DNA of 64,000 nucleotides from Streptomyces niveus (GTDB taxonomy: Bacteria; Actinomycetota; Actinomycetes; Streptomycetales; Streptomycetaceae). The stretch is taken from contig NZ_CP018047.1 of assembly GCF_002009175.1 (NCBI RefSeq), forward strand, positions 6,935,001 through 6,999,000. The letters are read 5' to 3'. Positions 1-10,685 of this stretch are shown piece by piece (the first letter of the stretch is position 1; each line of letters begins with the position of its first letter). The translations under genes were made by a program, and so were the position numbers. The notes under the pieces were generated by a model, which was given only the letters and a program-made list of their open reading frames with translations, was not told where the DNA came from and did no database searches.

Positions 1-1892
<1,892 letters not shown>

Positions 1893-1971
1893 AGTTGCTC
1901 GCGTCCACTGTGTTAGTTCTGAGACAACGAACGACTGTGTTTACATCCGGTTTGTTCAAGTGTTTCATAGT

Positions 1972-2091
1972 GTTTCGGTGGTCATTGCGTTAGGGAAACG
2001 CCCGGTTACATTCCGAACCCGGAAGCTAAGCCTTTCAGCGCCGATGGTACTGCAGGGGGGACCCTGTGGGAGAGTAGGACGCCGCCGAACA
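1972..2091 (+). rRNA. 5S ribosomal RNA
   Basis: This is a roughly 120-base sequence with the usual actinobacterial 5S features: the start gtttcggtggtcattgcg, the loop segment ccgaacccggaagctaag and the closing segment gccgccgaac. It follows the 23S gene after a spacer of about 80 bases, which is the normal 23S-5S order. No tRNA gene was seen after it. Confidence 0.96.
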
Positions 2092-2098
2092 ATTTTTA

Positions 2099-2133
2099 GC
2101 CTCAGCCCCCGGACCATGTTCGGGGGCTGAGGC
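2099..2133 (+). terminator. rRNA operon terminator
   Basis: A perfect 13-bp stem, gcctcagcccccg and its complement, encloses a 9-base loop and is followed by cattt. It lies 8 bases after the 5S gene, so it is the likely intrinsic terminator of the rRNA operon. Confidence 0.85.
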
Positions 2134-2242
2134 ATTTCTGCGTTGAAGACCCATTTCACGAAACCCCACGGCGTCCGCCGGCGGTCCGTCCGGGTAAGGT
2201 CAGGGGGCATCGTCGGTACATCCCCGCACAGGAGGCCCCCGG

Positions 2243-2851
2243 GTGGAGGTTCAGGAGACCCGCGTCCAGACGGATCGGGTGTTCACCATCCCCAACATCC
2301 TGAGCATGGCTCGCCTCCTGGGCGTGCCGCTCTTCCTGTGGCTCATCCTCCGCCCGGAGTTCGGCGGGCCGAACAGCGACGGCTGGGCATTGCTCGTCCT
2401 GATGCTCAGCGGGGTGACCGACTATCTCGACGGCTACCTCGCCCGCCGCTGGAACCAGATCAGCAACCTCGGGCGTCTTCTGGACCCCGCTGCCGACCGG
2501 CTGTACATCCTTTCCACGCTCGTCGGGCTGACCTGGCGCGAGATCCTGCCCCTCTGGCTGACCGCGGCGCTTCTGGCCCGCGAGCTGATGCTGCTGGTGA
2601 TGGTGGGAATCCTCCGCAGACACGGCTATCCGCCTCCCCAGGTGAACTTCCTGGGAAAGGCGGCTACCTTCAACTTGATGTATGCCTTCCCGTTGCTTCT
2701 ACTCAGCGACGGGAGCGGATGGCTCGCAGCACTTGCCGAAGTTTTCGGATGGGCGTTCGCTGGATGGGGTACAACTCTGTATTGGTGGGCAGGGATCCTC
2801 TACGTGGTCCAGGTCCGCCGGCTCGTCAGAGCGGACAGAGTGGCCGATTGA
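2243..2851 (+). CDS. CDP-alcohol phosphatidyltransferase, probably cardiolipin synthase
   Basis: The 202-residue integral membrane protein transfers a phosphatidyl group from CDP-diacylglycerol to an alcohol in the cytoplasmic membrane. The family signature D-x2-DG-x2-AR-x8-G-x3-D-x3-D is complete around residues 60-85 (DYLDGYLARR then GRLLDPAADR). Several hydrophobic segments follow. The GTG start is chosen because an AGGAGG ribosome site lies about 7 bases upstream. From memory, the Streptomyces coelicolor gene in the same position, next to the mannose-1-phosphate guanylyltransferase gene, is the eukaryote-type cardiolipin synthase. That makes cardiolipin synthase more likely than phosphatidylglycerophosphate synthase, but the sequence alone does not separate them. 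Confidence 0.85.
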   Translation: MEVQETRVQTDRVFTIPNILSMARLLGVPLFLWLILRPEFGGPNSDGWALLVLMLSGVTDYLDGYLARRWNQISNLGRLLDPAADRLYILSTLVGLTWREILPLWLTAALLARELMLLVMVGILRRHGYPPPQVNFLGKAATFNLMYAFPLLLLSDGSGWLAALAEVFGWAFAGWGTTLYWWAGILYVVQVRRLVRADRVAD

Positions 2852-2965
2852 GCTCGTCGATGTGGTGCCGTGCAGAGTCGCCGGCCCGCACCTGATGCCT
2901 GCCATACGGCCTGTTCAGATGGGTGACGTCGGCGAGACCGTCTCTTCAAGGAGGACGCTTCCGAC

Positions 2966-5461
2966 ATGAAGGCAGTCGTGATGGCTGGCGGCGAAGGTAC
3001 ACGTCTTCGTCCCATGACCTCGAGCATGCCCAAGCCGTTGCTGCCGGTGGCGAATCGGCCAATCATGGAGCATGTGCTGCGTTTGCTGAAGCGGCACGGG
3101 CTCAGTGAGACCGTTGTCACGGTTCAGTTCCTCGCCTCTCTCGTGAAGAATTATTTCGGCGACGGCGAAGAGCTTGGAATGGAGCTCACCTATGCCAATG
3201 AGGAGAAGCCGCTCGGCACTGCGGGGAGTGTGAAGAACGCCGAAGAGGCGCTCAAGGACGATGCTTTTCTCGTCATTTCCGGTGACGCTCTCACCGACTT
3301 CGACCTGACGGACCTCATCGCCTTCCACAAGGAGAAGGGCGCGCTGGTCACGGTGTGTCTGACCCGTGTGCCGAATCCACTGGAATTCGGCATCACGATC
3401 GTGGACGAGGAAGGGAAGGTCGACCGCTTCCTGGAGAAGCCCACCTGGGGACAGGTGTTCTCCGACACCGTGAACACCGGCATCTATGTGATGGAGCCCG
3501 AGGTCTTCGACTATGTCGAGGCAGACACCTCGGTCGACTGGTCGGGCGACGTCTTCCCCCAGCTCATGAAGGAGGGCAAGCCCGTCTACGGCTATATCGC
3601 CGAGGGCTACTGGGAAGACGTCGGTACGCACGAGAGCTATGTGAAGGCCCAGGCGGATGTCCTGGAGGGGAAGGTCGACGTCGATCTCGACGGGTTCGAG
3701 ATCTCCCCGGGAGTCTGGGTCGCCGAAGGCGCCGAGGTCCATCCGGACGCCGTTCTCCGCGGTCCGCTCTACATCGGTGACTACGCCAAGGTCGAGGCGG
3801 ACGCCGAGATTCGCGAGCACACCGTCATCGGGTCCAACGTGGTCGTCAAGTCGGGGGCTTTCCTCCACCGGGCCGTCGTGCACGACAACGTGTACATCGG
3901 GCAGCACAGCAATCTGCGTGGCTGTGTGATCGGCAAGAACACCGACATCATGCGTGCCTCCCGGATCGAGGACGGCGCGGTCATCGGTGACGAGTGTCTT
4001 GTCGGCGAGGAATCCATCATCCAGGGCAATGTCCGGGTGTATCCGTTCAAGACCATCGAGGCCGGCGCGTTCGTCAACACCTCGGTGATCTGGGAGTCCA
4101 GGGGCCAGGCGCATCTCTTCGGCGCGCGCGGCGTCTCCGGAATCCTCAACGTCGAGATCACGCCCGAGCTGGCCGTGCGGCTGGCGGGCGCGTACGCCAC
4201 GACGCTCAAGAAGGGCTCCACGGTCACCACGGCGCGCGACCACTCGCGTGGTGCCCGTGCTCTCAAGCGGGCCGTGATCTCCGCGCTCCAGGCCAGCGCC
4301 ATCGACGTACGCGACCTGGAGAACGTCCCCCTGCCGGTGGCCCGGCAGCAGACGGGGCGGGGCAGCGCCGGCGGCATCATGATCCGTACGACGCCGGGTG
4401 TGCCGGACTCCGTCGACATCATGTTCTTCGACGAACGGGGCGCCGACCTCTCGCAGGGCGGGCAGCGCAAGCTGGACCGCGTGTACGCGAGGCAGGAGTA
4501 CCGCAGGGCCTTCCCCGGCGAGATCGGGGACCTGCACTTCCCGGCGAGCGTCTTCGACTCGTACACCGGCTCGCTGCTGAGGAATGTCGATACGTCGGGG
4601 ATCGCCGAGGCCGGGCTCAAGGTCGTCGTCGACGCGTCCAACGGCAGCGCCGGCCTCGTTCTGCCCAGCCTTCTCGGGCGGCTCGGAGTCGACGCGCTGA
4701 CCATCAACCCGGGCCTCGACGAGGCGCGTCCCACCGAGACCGTCGAGTCGCGCCGGTCCGGTCTGGTCAGGCTGGGCGAGATCGTGGCGTCGGCGCGGGC
4801 GTCGTTCGGGGTGCGGTTCGACCCCGTGGGTGAGCGGCTGTCGCTGGTCGACGAGCGCGGACGGATCATCGAGGACGACCGTGCCCTGCTGGTGCTGCTC
4901 GATCTGGTCGCCGCCGAGCGGCGAAGCGGGCGGGTGGCGCTGCCCGTGACGACCACCAGGATCGCCGAGCAGGTCGCCGCGTACCACGGGACCCAGGTCG
5001 AGTGGACGACCACGTCGCCCGACGACCTGACACGGGTCGGCCGGGAGGATTCCACGATCTTCGGCGGCGACGGGCGCGGCGCGTTCATCGTTCCCGAGTT
5101 CAGCAGTCTCCTCGACGGCACGGCGGCCTTCGTACGGCTGCTGGGTCTGGTCGCCCGTACGCAGCTCACGCTCAGCCAGATCGACGCCCGCATTCCCCGT
5201 GCCCATGTGCTGCGCAGGGACCTGGCGACCCCCTGGGCCGTCAAGGGTCTGGTGATGCGGCGGGTCGTGGAGGCGGCCGGTGACCGGGACGTCGACACGA
5301 CCGACGGGGTCCGGGTCGTGGAGGCCGACGGACGGTGGGTGATGGTGCTTCCCGCGCCCGCCGAGGCCGTCACCCATCTGTGGGCCGAGGGACCGGACGA
5401 CGCCTCCGCCCAGGCGCTGCTCGACGAGTGGTCGGCGGTCGTGGACAGCGCAGGTCAGTGA
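2966..5461 (+). CDS. Mannose-1-phosphate guanylyltransferase fused to a degenerate phosphomannomutase domain
   Basis: The 831-residue cytoplasmic protein probably makes GDP-mannose for glycan and lipid mannosylation. Residues 1-230 form a nucleotidyltransferase with the signature [11 protein letters not shown] near residue 8 and the PKP motif. Residues 240-370 form a left-handed beta-helix of hexapeptide repeats. From about residue 420 the protein resembles the phosphoglucomutase/phosphomannomutase fold. The mutase part has lost key residues. The phosphoserine loop TASHNP reads [10 protein letters not shown] near residue 473, the metal loop DxDxDR reads DPVGER near residue 619, and the sugar loop is also altered near residue 700. 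A strong AAGGAGG site precedes the ATG. The N-terminal activity is well supported; mutase activity is doubtful. Confidence 0.9.
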   Translation: MKAVVMAGGEGTRLRPMTSSMPKPLLPVANRPIMEHVLRLLKRHGLSETVVTVQFLASLVKNYFGDGEELGMELTYANEEKPLGTAGSVKNAEEALKDDAFLVISGDALTDFDLTDLIAFHKEKGALVTVCLTRVPNPLEFGITIVDEEGKVDRFLEKPTWGQVFSDTVNTGIYVMEPEVFDYVEADTSVDWSGDVFPQLMKEGKPVYGYIAEGYWEDVGTHESYVKAQADVLEGKVDVDLDGFEISPGVWVAEGAEVHPDAVLRGPLYIGDYAKVEADAEIREHTVIGSNVVVKSGAFLHRAVVHDNVYIGQHSNLRGCVIGKNTDIMRASRIEDGAVIGDECLVGEESIIQGNVRVYPFKTIEAGAFVNTSVIWESRGQAHLFGARGVSGILNVEITPELAVRLAGAYATTLKKGSTVTTARDHSRGARALKRAVISALQASAIDVRDLENVPLPVARQQTGRGSAGGIMIRTTPGVPDSVDIMFFDERGADLSQGGQRKLDRVYARQEYRRAFPGEIGDLHFPASVFDSYTGSLLRNVDTSGIAEAGLKVVVDASNGSAGLVLPSLLGRLGVDALTINPGLDEARPTETVESRRSGLVRLGEIVASARASFGVRFDPVGERLSLVDERGRIIEDDRALLVLLDLVAAERRSGRVALPVTTTRIAEQVAAYHGTQVEWTTTSPDDLTRVGREDSTIFGGDGRGAFIVPEFSSLLDGTAAFVRLLGLVARTQLTLSQIDARIPRAHVLRRDLATPWAVKGLVMRRVVEAAGDRDVDTTDGVRVVEADGRWVMVLPAPAEAVTHLWAEGPDDASAQALLDEWSAVVDSAGQ

Positions 5462-5549
5462 CCTGATGACGGTGTGCCGGAGGCGGGTGGCCCACGCCCT
5501 CCGGCACACCGGTGGGGCCATTCGGCGGTAACGCCCACGCCGTGCGACG

Positions 5550-6488
5550 ATGTGCGGCATGCCGCAGCAGCCACCCGTTCGGAGCACACCGTCGCCACCC
5601 CGGCGTCCCGACGCGTCCATGTCGCTGCTGAACAATGTGATGGACCACAGCCTGGACGACGGTTACGCCGAGGCGGCGGCCCGCAGGGCCGCGGAGGACG
5701 GCGGACTGCCCCGTACACTCCGCGCCAAGCTGGGCCTCGCCGCGGGGCTCGTACTGGCCGCGCTGGTCGTCACCGTGGGCGCGGCGGAGGCGCGCATCGA
5801 CGCGCCGGTCGTCGCCAAGGAACGCGAAGAGCTGATCGACCGGATCGACGCCGAGACGGCCACCGCGGACACCCTCGAACGCGCGGTGGACAAGCTCCGT
5901 GACGAGGTGGGGGCCCAGCAGCGCGAGGCGCTGCGGGACCACGGCGGCGACCAGGGCGAACTGGTGGCCCTCCTGTCGGGTTCCACGGAGGTCGAGGGGC
6001 CGGGCGTGAAGCTCCTCGTCGACGACGCGAAGTCCGCCGACGAGAGCGCCGGCGGCCCCCGTGAGAGCACCAACTTCTCGGACAACGGCCGGGTCAGGGA
6101 CCGGGACATGCAGCAGATCATCAACGGTCTGTGGGAGTCCGGCGCCGAGGCGGTGTCCATCAACGGCCAGCGCCTGACGGCCCTTTCGGCGATCAGGGCC
6201 GCCGGTGAGGCCATACTGGTCGACAACAAGCCGCTGGTGCCGCCGTACACGGTGCTGGCCGTGGGGGACGGGAAAAACCTGAGCACCGCATTCCAGGACA
6301 GCGCCGACGGGCAGTACCTGCACTCACTGCAGGAGAACTTCGGTGTCCGCACCAGCATTTCCGACCAGGAGACGGTGCGCCTTCCTGCCGCGCCGAGCCT
6401 GATCGTACGTACAGCAGAGCCGAAGGCCGCCGACCCGGGGAAGGGCGACGGAGGAGCCGCGGCAGACACAGAGAAGGGCACATCGTGA
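5550..6488 (+). CDS. DUF881 membrane protein
   Basis: This protein of about 312 residues belongs to the DUF881 family. It has a short cytoplasmic N-terminus, one membrane segment near residues 61-80, a coiled-coil-like charged stretch near 90-130, and an extracytoplasmic DUF881 domain containing the conserved GAEAVSINGQRL segment. Its stop codon overlaps the GTG of the next gene. A second DUF881 gene follows the small basic protein, an arrangement common in actinobacteria. Function is unknown; a cell-envelope or division-related role has been suggested for the family. The start is uncertain: ATGs at 5550, 5559 and 5619 are all possible and none has a clear ribosome site. Confidence 0.82.
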   Translation: MCGMPQQPPVRSTPSPPRRPDASMSLLNNVMDHSLDDGYAEAAARRAAEDGGLPRTLRAKLGLAAGLVLAALVVTVGAAEARIDAPVVAKEREELIDRIDAETATADTLERAVDKLRDEVGAQQREALRDHGGDQGELVALLSGSTEVEGPGVKLLVDDAKSADESAGGPRESTNFSDNGRVRDRDMQQIINGLWESGAEAVSINGQRLTALSAIRAAGEAILVDNKPLVPPYTVLAVGDGKNLSTAFQDSADGQYLHSLQENFGVRTSISDQETVRLPAAPSLIVRTAEPKAADPGKGDGGAAADTEKGTS

Positions 6489-6817
6489 TCGCGGTACTTG
6501 GCCTCGTCGTGGGAGTCGTGGTCGGACTGTTGGTTCGACCCGAAGTGCCGGCGGTGGTCGAGCCCTATCTGCCGATCGCCGTCGTCGCCGCTCTCGACGC
6601 GGTCTTCGGGGGGCTTCGGGCCATGCTCGACGGGATCTTCGTCGACAAGGTCTTCGTGGTGTCGTTCCTGTCGAACGTCGTGGTGGCGGCGCTCATCGTC
6701 TTCCTCGGTGACAAGCTCGGCGTCGGCGCTCAGCTGTCCACCGGTGTGGTCGTGGTGTTCGGCATCCGGATCTTCTCCAACGCTGCCGCGATCCGCCGGC
6801 ACGTCTTCCGGGCGTGA
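6485..6817 (+). CDS. Small basic protein (Sbp, DUF1290)
   Basis: A 110-residue hydrophobic protein with about three membrane segments and a basic C-terminus, matching the DUF1290 small basic family. The central segment carries the family-like pattern DAVFGGLRAMLDGIF. It starts with a GTG that overlaps the TGA of the upstream DUF881 gene and its own stop overlaps the next start, so the three genes are translationally coupled. In Firmicutes the family lies beside division genes; here it is sandwiched between two DUF881 proteins and probably works with them in the membrane. Confidence 0.85.
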   Translation: MIAVLGLVVGVVVGLLVRPEVPAVVEPYLPIAVVAALDAVFGGLRAMLDGIFVDKVFVVSFLSNVVVAALIVFLGDKLGVGAQLSTGVVVVFGIRIFSNAAAIRRHVFRA

Positions 6818-7590
6818 CGCCGATGAACAGCGAACAGACCCCGCCGCCCCCGCCGCCCTCCGAGCCGCAGCAGCTGACGGGCCGTCAGCGGCTCGCCGCC
6901 GGACTGTGGCCGCCGCGGGTCACCCGGGCCCAACTGATCGTCGCCGTCCTGCTGTTCGTGCTGGGACTCGGCCTCGCCATCCAGGTCAGGTCGACCAACG
7001 ACGACAGCGCGCTGCGCGGCGCGCGCCAGGAGGACCTCGTACGGATCCTGGACGAGCTCGACGGCCGCACCGAGCGGCTGGAGGACGAGAAGCAGCGGCT
7101 GGACGACCAGCAGACGGAGCTGGAGACCAGTTCCGACCAGGCCGAGGAGGCGCGTAAGCAGACGCGGGAGAAGGAGCAGCAGCTCGGCATCCTGGCCGGT
7201 ACGGTCGCCGCTCAGGGGCCCGGCATCACGCTGACCGTCCAGGACCACGGCGACAGCATCGACTCCGACATGCTGCTCGACGCGATCCAGGAGCTGCGGG
7301 CGGCCGGCGCCGAGGCGATCCAGGTGAACGGGGTCAGGGTGGTCGCGGCGACGTACCTCTCCGGCAGTGACGGTGACATCGAGGTGGACGGGAAGCGGAT
7401 CAGCGCCCCGTACCGTTTCAAGGTGATCGGCAAACCGCAGGATCTGGAGCCGGCGCTCAACATCCCCGGAGGTGTGGTGCAGACACTGGAGAAGGAGCAG
7501 GCCACGGCCACGGTCGCGGCGGCCGACGAGATCGTCGTCGACGCCTTGCGACCCGCGCAGCGGCCTGACTACGCTCGGTCGTCGTCGTGA
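6814..7590 (+). CDS. DUF881 membrane protein (second copy)
   Basis: This 258-residue paralogue of the DUF881 gene two positions upstream has a proline-rich cytoplasmic N-terminus and one membrane segment near residues 40-58. A strongly charged coiled coil covers about residues 70-125, followed by the DUF881 domain with the motif GAEAIQVNGVRV. A GTG at 6814 overlaps the stop of the small basic protein; an ATG three codons later is an alternative start. The long coiled coil suggests it pairs with itself or with the upstream paralogue. Function is not known. Confidence 0.82.
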   Translation: MTPMNSEQTPPPPPPSEPQQLTGRQRLAAGLWPPRVTRAQLIVAVLLFVLGLGLAIQVRSTNDDSALRGARQEDLVRILDELDGRTERLEDEKQRLDDQQTELETSSDQAEEARKQTREKEQQLGILAGTVAAQGPGITLTVQDHGDSIDSDMLLDAIQELRAAGAEAIQVNGVRVVAATYLSGSDGDIEVDGKRISAPYRFKVIGKPQDLEPALNIPGGVVQTLEKEQATATVAAADEIVVDALRPAQRPDYARSSS

Positions 7591-7783
7591 TGTGGCCGGG
7601 GCGCATGCGGACCGGGGGACGAGGGCAGAAGGTTCCGGGGGGTCGGCGCACATTCCGCGTGGTGCGTGGTGGAAACTGTCTGATGGATACGGACGTTGTG
7701 AAGATGTCCGAGTCGGCAGGTGTGTTCATTCAGGGTTCGTCCTGCCCCACGGGCGGGTCTGTTCAGGTCAAGGGGAATCGCCC

Positions 7784-8590
7784 GTGAAGTTGTTTGGAAA
7801 GTTGTTCGGCAGGAGTGCACGCGAGGACGGCGGTAACGCCCGGCATCGCGCACCACGCCACGGCCAGGACGGGGAGCAGGGCGGCGAGCGTCCGCTCTTC
7901 CGTGACGAGGTCGGCGCCCCCGGTGGGGACAATTCGGGCGGTCAGGGCGCGTCGTCTGTTGACCCCGCGAACCCCGGCGGCATAGGTTTCGGTGGACCAT
8001 CAACCTCAAGTACGGGTGGAGGGTTTCCCCCCGGTCAGGAGGGTCCGTCCATGGCGGCCTTGCCGGTTTGTACGAGGTGCGGGCACCGCAACACCCAGGA
8101 CAGTCGGTTCTGCTCCAACTGTGGTGCGCCGTTGAGGGCCGGAACGCCCGCGGAGCGTCCTTCGGAGACGACCTCGACCATCTCCATCTCAGGCCTTGAG
8201 GCGTACGAGGCGGAGGCGACCGGTCAGACGGCCGTTCCCTCGCTCTCGCCGGAGGCGCAGGCCGCGGTGGACGCGCTTCCGCTCGGATCCGCGCTGCTGG
8301 TCGTGCGCCGTGGCCCCAACTCGGGAAGCCGGTTCCTGCTGGACGGCGATCTGACGACGGCCGGAAGGCATCCGCAGAGCGACATCTTCCTCGACGACGT
8401 CACCGTGTCCCGGCGGCACGTCGAGTTCCGCAGGAGCCCCGAGGGTCACTTCACGGTCTCCGATGTCGGCAGTCTCAACGGCACCTACGTCAACCGGGAG
8501 CGGATCGACGCCGTGGCCGTGTCGAACGGCGACGAGGTCCAGATCGGCAAGTACCGGCTGGTCTTCTACGCGAGCCAGCGGGGCGTGTGA
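7784..8590 (+). CDS. garA: FHA-domain signalling protein, GarA-like, with N-terminal zinc ribbon
   Basis: The 268-residue protein has three parts: a glycine-rich, low-complexity N-terminus (about 1-90), a four-cysteine zinc ribbon (C96, C99, C110, C113) and a C-terminal FHA domain (about 168-262). The phosphothreonine-binding residues of the FHA are present (GR at 194, SRRH at 209, NG at 232). Just before the FHA, residues 128-131 read ETTS, the motif that serine/threonine kinases phosphorylate in mycobacterial GarA and corynebacterial OdhI. Those proteins switch 2-oxoglutarate and glutamate metabolism. The gene order downstream (MerR, DUF151, MerR, gcvP) also matches the garA locus. GTG 7784 fixes an N-terminus rich in Lys and Phe. 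The zinc ribbon extension is unlike mycobacterial GarA. Confidence 0.85.
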   Translation: MKLFGKLFGRSAREDGGNARHRAPRHGQDGEQGGERPLFRDEVGAPGGDNSGGQGASSVDPANPGGIGFGGPSTSSTGGGFPPGQEGPSMAALPVCTRCGHRNTQDSRFCSNCGAPLRAGTPAERPSETTSTISISGLEAYEAEATGQTAVPSLSPEAQAAVDALPLGSALLVVRRGPNSGSRFLLDGDLTTAGRHPQSDIFLDDVTVSRRHVEFRRSPEGHFTVSDVGSLNGTYVNRERIDAVAVSNGDEVQIGKYRLVFYASQRGV

Positions 8591-9360
8591 CCCTTCAGGG
8601 AAGGTCCATGCTGCGACCGCCGACGGGCGGTGCCGGTCACGGCACCGCCCCCACGGGTGACCGTCTGGTGAGCATCGGCATGGTGCTGAACCGGCTCAGG
8701 GACGAGTTCCCCGAGGTCACCATCTCCAAGATCCGGTTCCTGGAGTCCGAAGGTCTTGTCGAGCCCCGGCGTACCCCGTCGGGGTACCGGAAGTTCGGCC
8801 CCGAGGACATCGAGCGCCTCACCCAGGTCCTGCGCATGCAGCGGGACCACTATCTGCCTCTCAAAGTCATCAGGGAGCATCTCGACGCCGTGGCGCGCGG
8901 TGACCGGCTCCCGCTGCCCGCACAGGGCTCCGAGGGCGCCCAGCGCGATCTCCTCGCCTCCACGTGGGACGCGGAGCCCGAGCTGCCCACGGCCCCGACG
9001 ATCGGCCGCGCGGAGCTGCTGGCGGCCACCGACGCGGGCGAGAGCGAGCTGGACGAGTGGGAGGCGTACGGCCTCATCGCCCCGATGGCGGATGGCGGCT
9101 ACGACTCCGAGACCGTGACGGTGGCAAAAATTGTCGCGGAACTCGGAAGATTCGGTCTGGAACCACGACATCTGCGAGCGGTGAAAGCGGCCGCCGACCG
9201 CGAGGCCGGACTGGTCGAGCAGGTCGTCGCTCCCCTGCGCCGGCACCGCAATCCGCAGACCAGAGCCCATGCCGAGGCCGCGACGAAGGAGCTCGCCGCG
9301 CTCTCCGTGAGACTGCACGCGGCACTGGTGCAGACGGCTCTCGGAGTCCGGCTTACCTGA
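8587..9360 (+). CDS. ftsR: MerR-family regulator, FtsR-like
   Basis: The 257-residue regulator has a MerR winged helix near residues 28-100, including the pattern SKIRFLESEGLVEPRRT. A second helical domain follows that lacks a metal-binding cysteine cluster. Its position right after the FHA gene matches Rv1828 of Mycobacterium and FtsR of Corynebacterium, which controls ftsZ. The GTG at 8587 overlaps the upstream stop; an ATG at 8608, preceded by AGGGAAGG, is an equally good start and would remove seven residues. Coupling to the FHA gene suggests shared control. The name rests on synteny and domain content. Confidence 0.85.
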   Translation: MTLQGRSMLRPPTGGAGHGTAPTGDRLVSIGMVLNRLRDEFPEVTISKIRFLESEGLVEPRRTPSGYRKFGPEDIERLTQVLRMQRDHYLPLKVIREHLDAVARGDRLPLPAQGSEGAQRDLLASTWDAEPELPTAPTIGRAELLAATDAGESELDEWEAYGLIAPMADGGYDSETVTVAKIVAELGRFGLEPRHLRAVKAAADREAGLVEQVVAPLRRHRNPQTRAHAEAATKELAALSVRLHAALVQTALGVRLT

Positions 9361-9414
9361 TCTTGGGGGGAGTCCGACTACCCAAACCGACCGGGCACGT
9401 CCTAGGGTTGCTGT

Positions 9415-9888
9415 GTGAACGAGCTCGACGTCGTGGGTGTCCGGGTGGAAATGCCCTCCAACCAACCGATCGTGCTCCTGCGTGAAGTGGGAGGCGACCG
9501 GTACCTTCCCATCTGGATCGGGCCTGGGGAAGCTACCGCTATTGCCTTCGCCCAACAGGGCATGGCACCGGCCCGACCACTGACCCATGACCTCTTCAAG
9601 GATGTCCTTGAGGCAGTGGGCCAGGAACTCACGCAGGTGCGCATCACCGACCTGCGCGAAGGAGTCTTCTACGCGGAGCTGGTCTTCGCGAGCGGTGTCG
9701 AGGTCAGTGCCAGGCCGTCCGACGCCATAGCGCTGGCTCTGCGCACCGGCACGCCCATCTACGGCAGCGACGGTGTGCTGGACGATGCGGGCATCGCCAT
9801 CCCCGACGAGCAGGAGGACGAGGTGGAGAAGTTCCGCGAATTCCTCGACCAGATCTCTCCGGAGGATTTCGGGACCAACAGCCAGTGA
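9415..9888 (+). CDS. Bifunctional nuclease family protein (DUF151)
   Basis: The 157-residue cytoplasmic protein fits the DUF151 / bifunctional nuclease family along its whole length. It has the conserved stretch LPIWIGPGEATAIA near residue 30, the RPLTHDLF segment, and SARPSDAIALALR in the second half. The acidic C-terminal tail (DEQEDEVEKFREFL) is also typical. The gene starts with GTG about 54 bases after the FtsR-like gene. It matches Rv1829 in the mycobacterial garA locus. Nuclease activity is reported for plant homologues; the bacterial role is not settled. Confidence 0.9.
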   Translation: MNELDVVGVRVEMPSNQPIVLLREVGGDRYLPIWIGPGEATAIAFAQQGMAPARPLTHDLFKDVLEAVGQELTQVRITDLREGVFYAELVFASGVEVSARPSDAIALALRTGTPIYGSDGVLDDAGIAIPDEQEDEVEKFREFLDQISPEDFGTNSQ

Positions 9889-10011
9889 GCGGTGAACGGC
9901 CGGCTGTCATACCGACCTCTGCCAGCACATTCGGCCAGCCTTTCCCCGTGACGGGGCACGGCAAACCACTCTCAGGGTGATTATCACTCGGCGTGCCCAG
10001 CGTGGCGATCG

Positions 10012-10040
10012 TTGACGCGCCCGGAGGGACTGCTTACCGT
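10012..10040 (+). promoter_or_regulatory. Candidate vegetative promoter of the second merR gene
   Basis: TTGACG at 10012 and TACCGT at 10035 are separated by 17 bases. This resembles a principal-sigma-factor promoter, about 30 bases ahead of the GTG of the downstream merR gene. The -10 box is imperfect. Confidence 0.4.
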
Positions 10041-10070
10041 CGACGGGGCAGGTCAAGGACGGAGGTCGGT

Positions 10071-10637
10071 GTGAGAAGCAGCGGCGACGGTACGGCGAAC
10101 GACCCGTACCCGCTTCACGGCAGTACGTCCGACCCCGCGACCGAAACGGTCGGCTACCGGGGACCGACCGCCTGCGCGGCGGCGGGCATCACGTACCGCC
10201 AGTTGGACTACTGGGCACGCACGGGGCTGGTCGAGCCGAGTGTGCGTCCCGCGCGGGGGTCTGGCTCCCAGCGGCTCTACAGCTTCCGGGACGTCGTCTT
10301 CCTCAAGATCGTGAAGCGCTTCCTGGACACCGGCGTCGCCCTCCAGAACATCCGGGCGGCCCTGCGGCATCTGTGCGGGCGCGAGGCTGCGGACCTGGAG
10401 CGCATGACGCTCATGAGCGACGGCGCGACGGTGTACGAGTGCTCGTCCCCGGACGAGGTCGTGAATCTCCTCCAGGGCGGTCAGGGCATCTTCGGCATCG
10501 CCGTCGGGGTGGTGTGGCGGGACGTGGAAGCGGCGCTCTCGCAGCTGCACGGGGAGCGCGTCGACACCGGCGAGACCCTGATCGGCCACAACCCCGCCGA
10601 CGAACTCGCCCGCAGACGCCGCGACCGCGCCGTCTGA
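10071..10637 (+). CDS. MerR-family regulator (Rv1830-like)
   Basis: The 188-residue regulator has a MerR-type helix-turn-helix near residues 30-95 (YRQLDYWARTGLVEPSVR) and a conserved C-terminal region with the pattern GGQGIFGIAVGVVWRDVEAAL. It corresponds by order and content to Rv1830. GTG 10071 is chosen because GGAGG lies just upstream; an in-frame ATG at 9993 would add 26 residues of unlikely composition. The upstream 180 bases carry a candidate promoter, so it is probably transcribed separately from the nuclease gene. Target genes cannot be told from sequence. Confidence 0.85.
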   Translation: MRSSGDGTANDPYPLHGSTSDPATETVGYRGPTACAAAGITYRQLDYWARTGLVEPSVRPARGSGSQRLYSFRDVVFLKIVKRFLDTGVALQNIRAALRHLCGREAADLERMTLMSDGATVYECSSPDEVVNLLQGGQGIFGIAVGVVWRDVEAALSQLHGERVDTGETLIGHNPADELARRRRDRAV

Positions 10638-10685
10638 GGCCTCGCTCCGGGGCGATTGTCAGTGGCGTAGGGGAGCATCGGTTGG

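Noticed and set aside
2915..5635. A 906-codon open frame antisense to the guanylyltransferase fusion
   Set aside because: High GC at third positions keeps the opposite strand open. The plus-strand frame has full domain matches; the antisense product is Arg/Gly-rich with no motifs.
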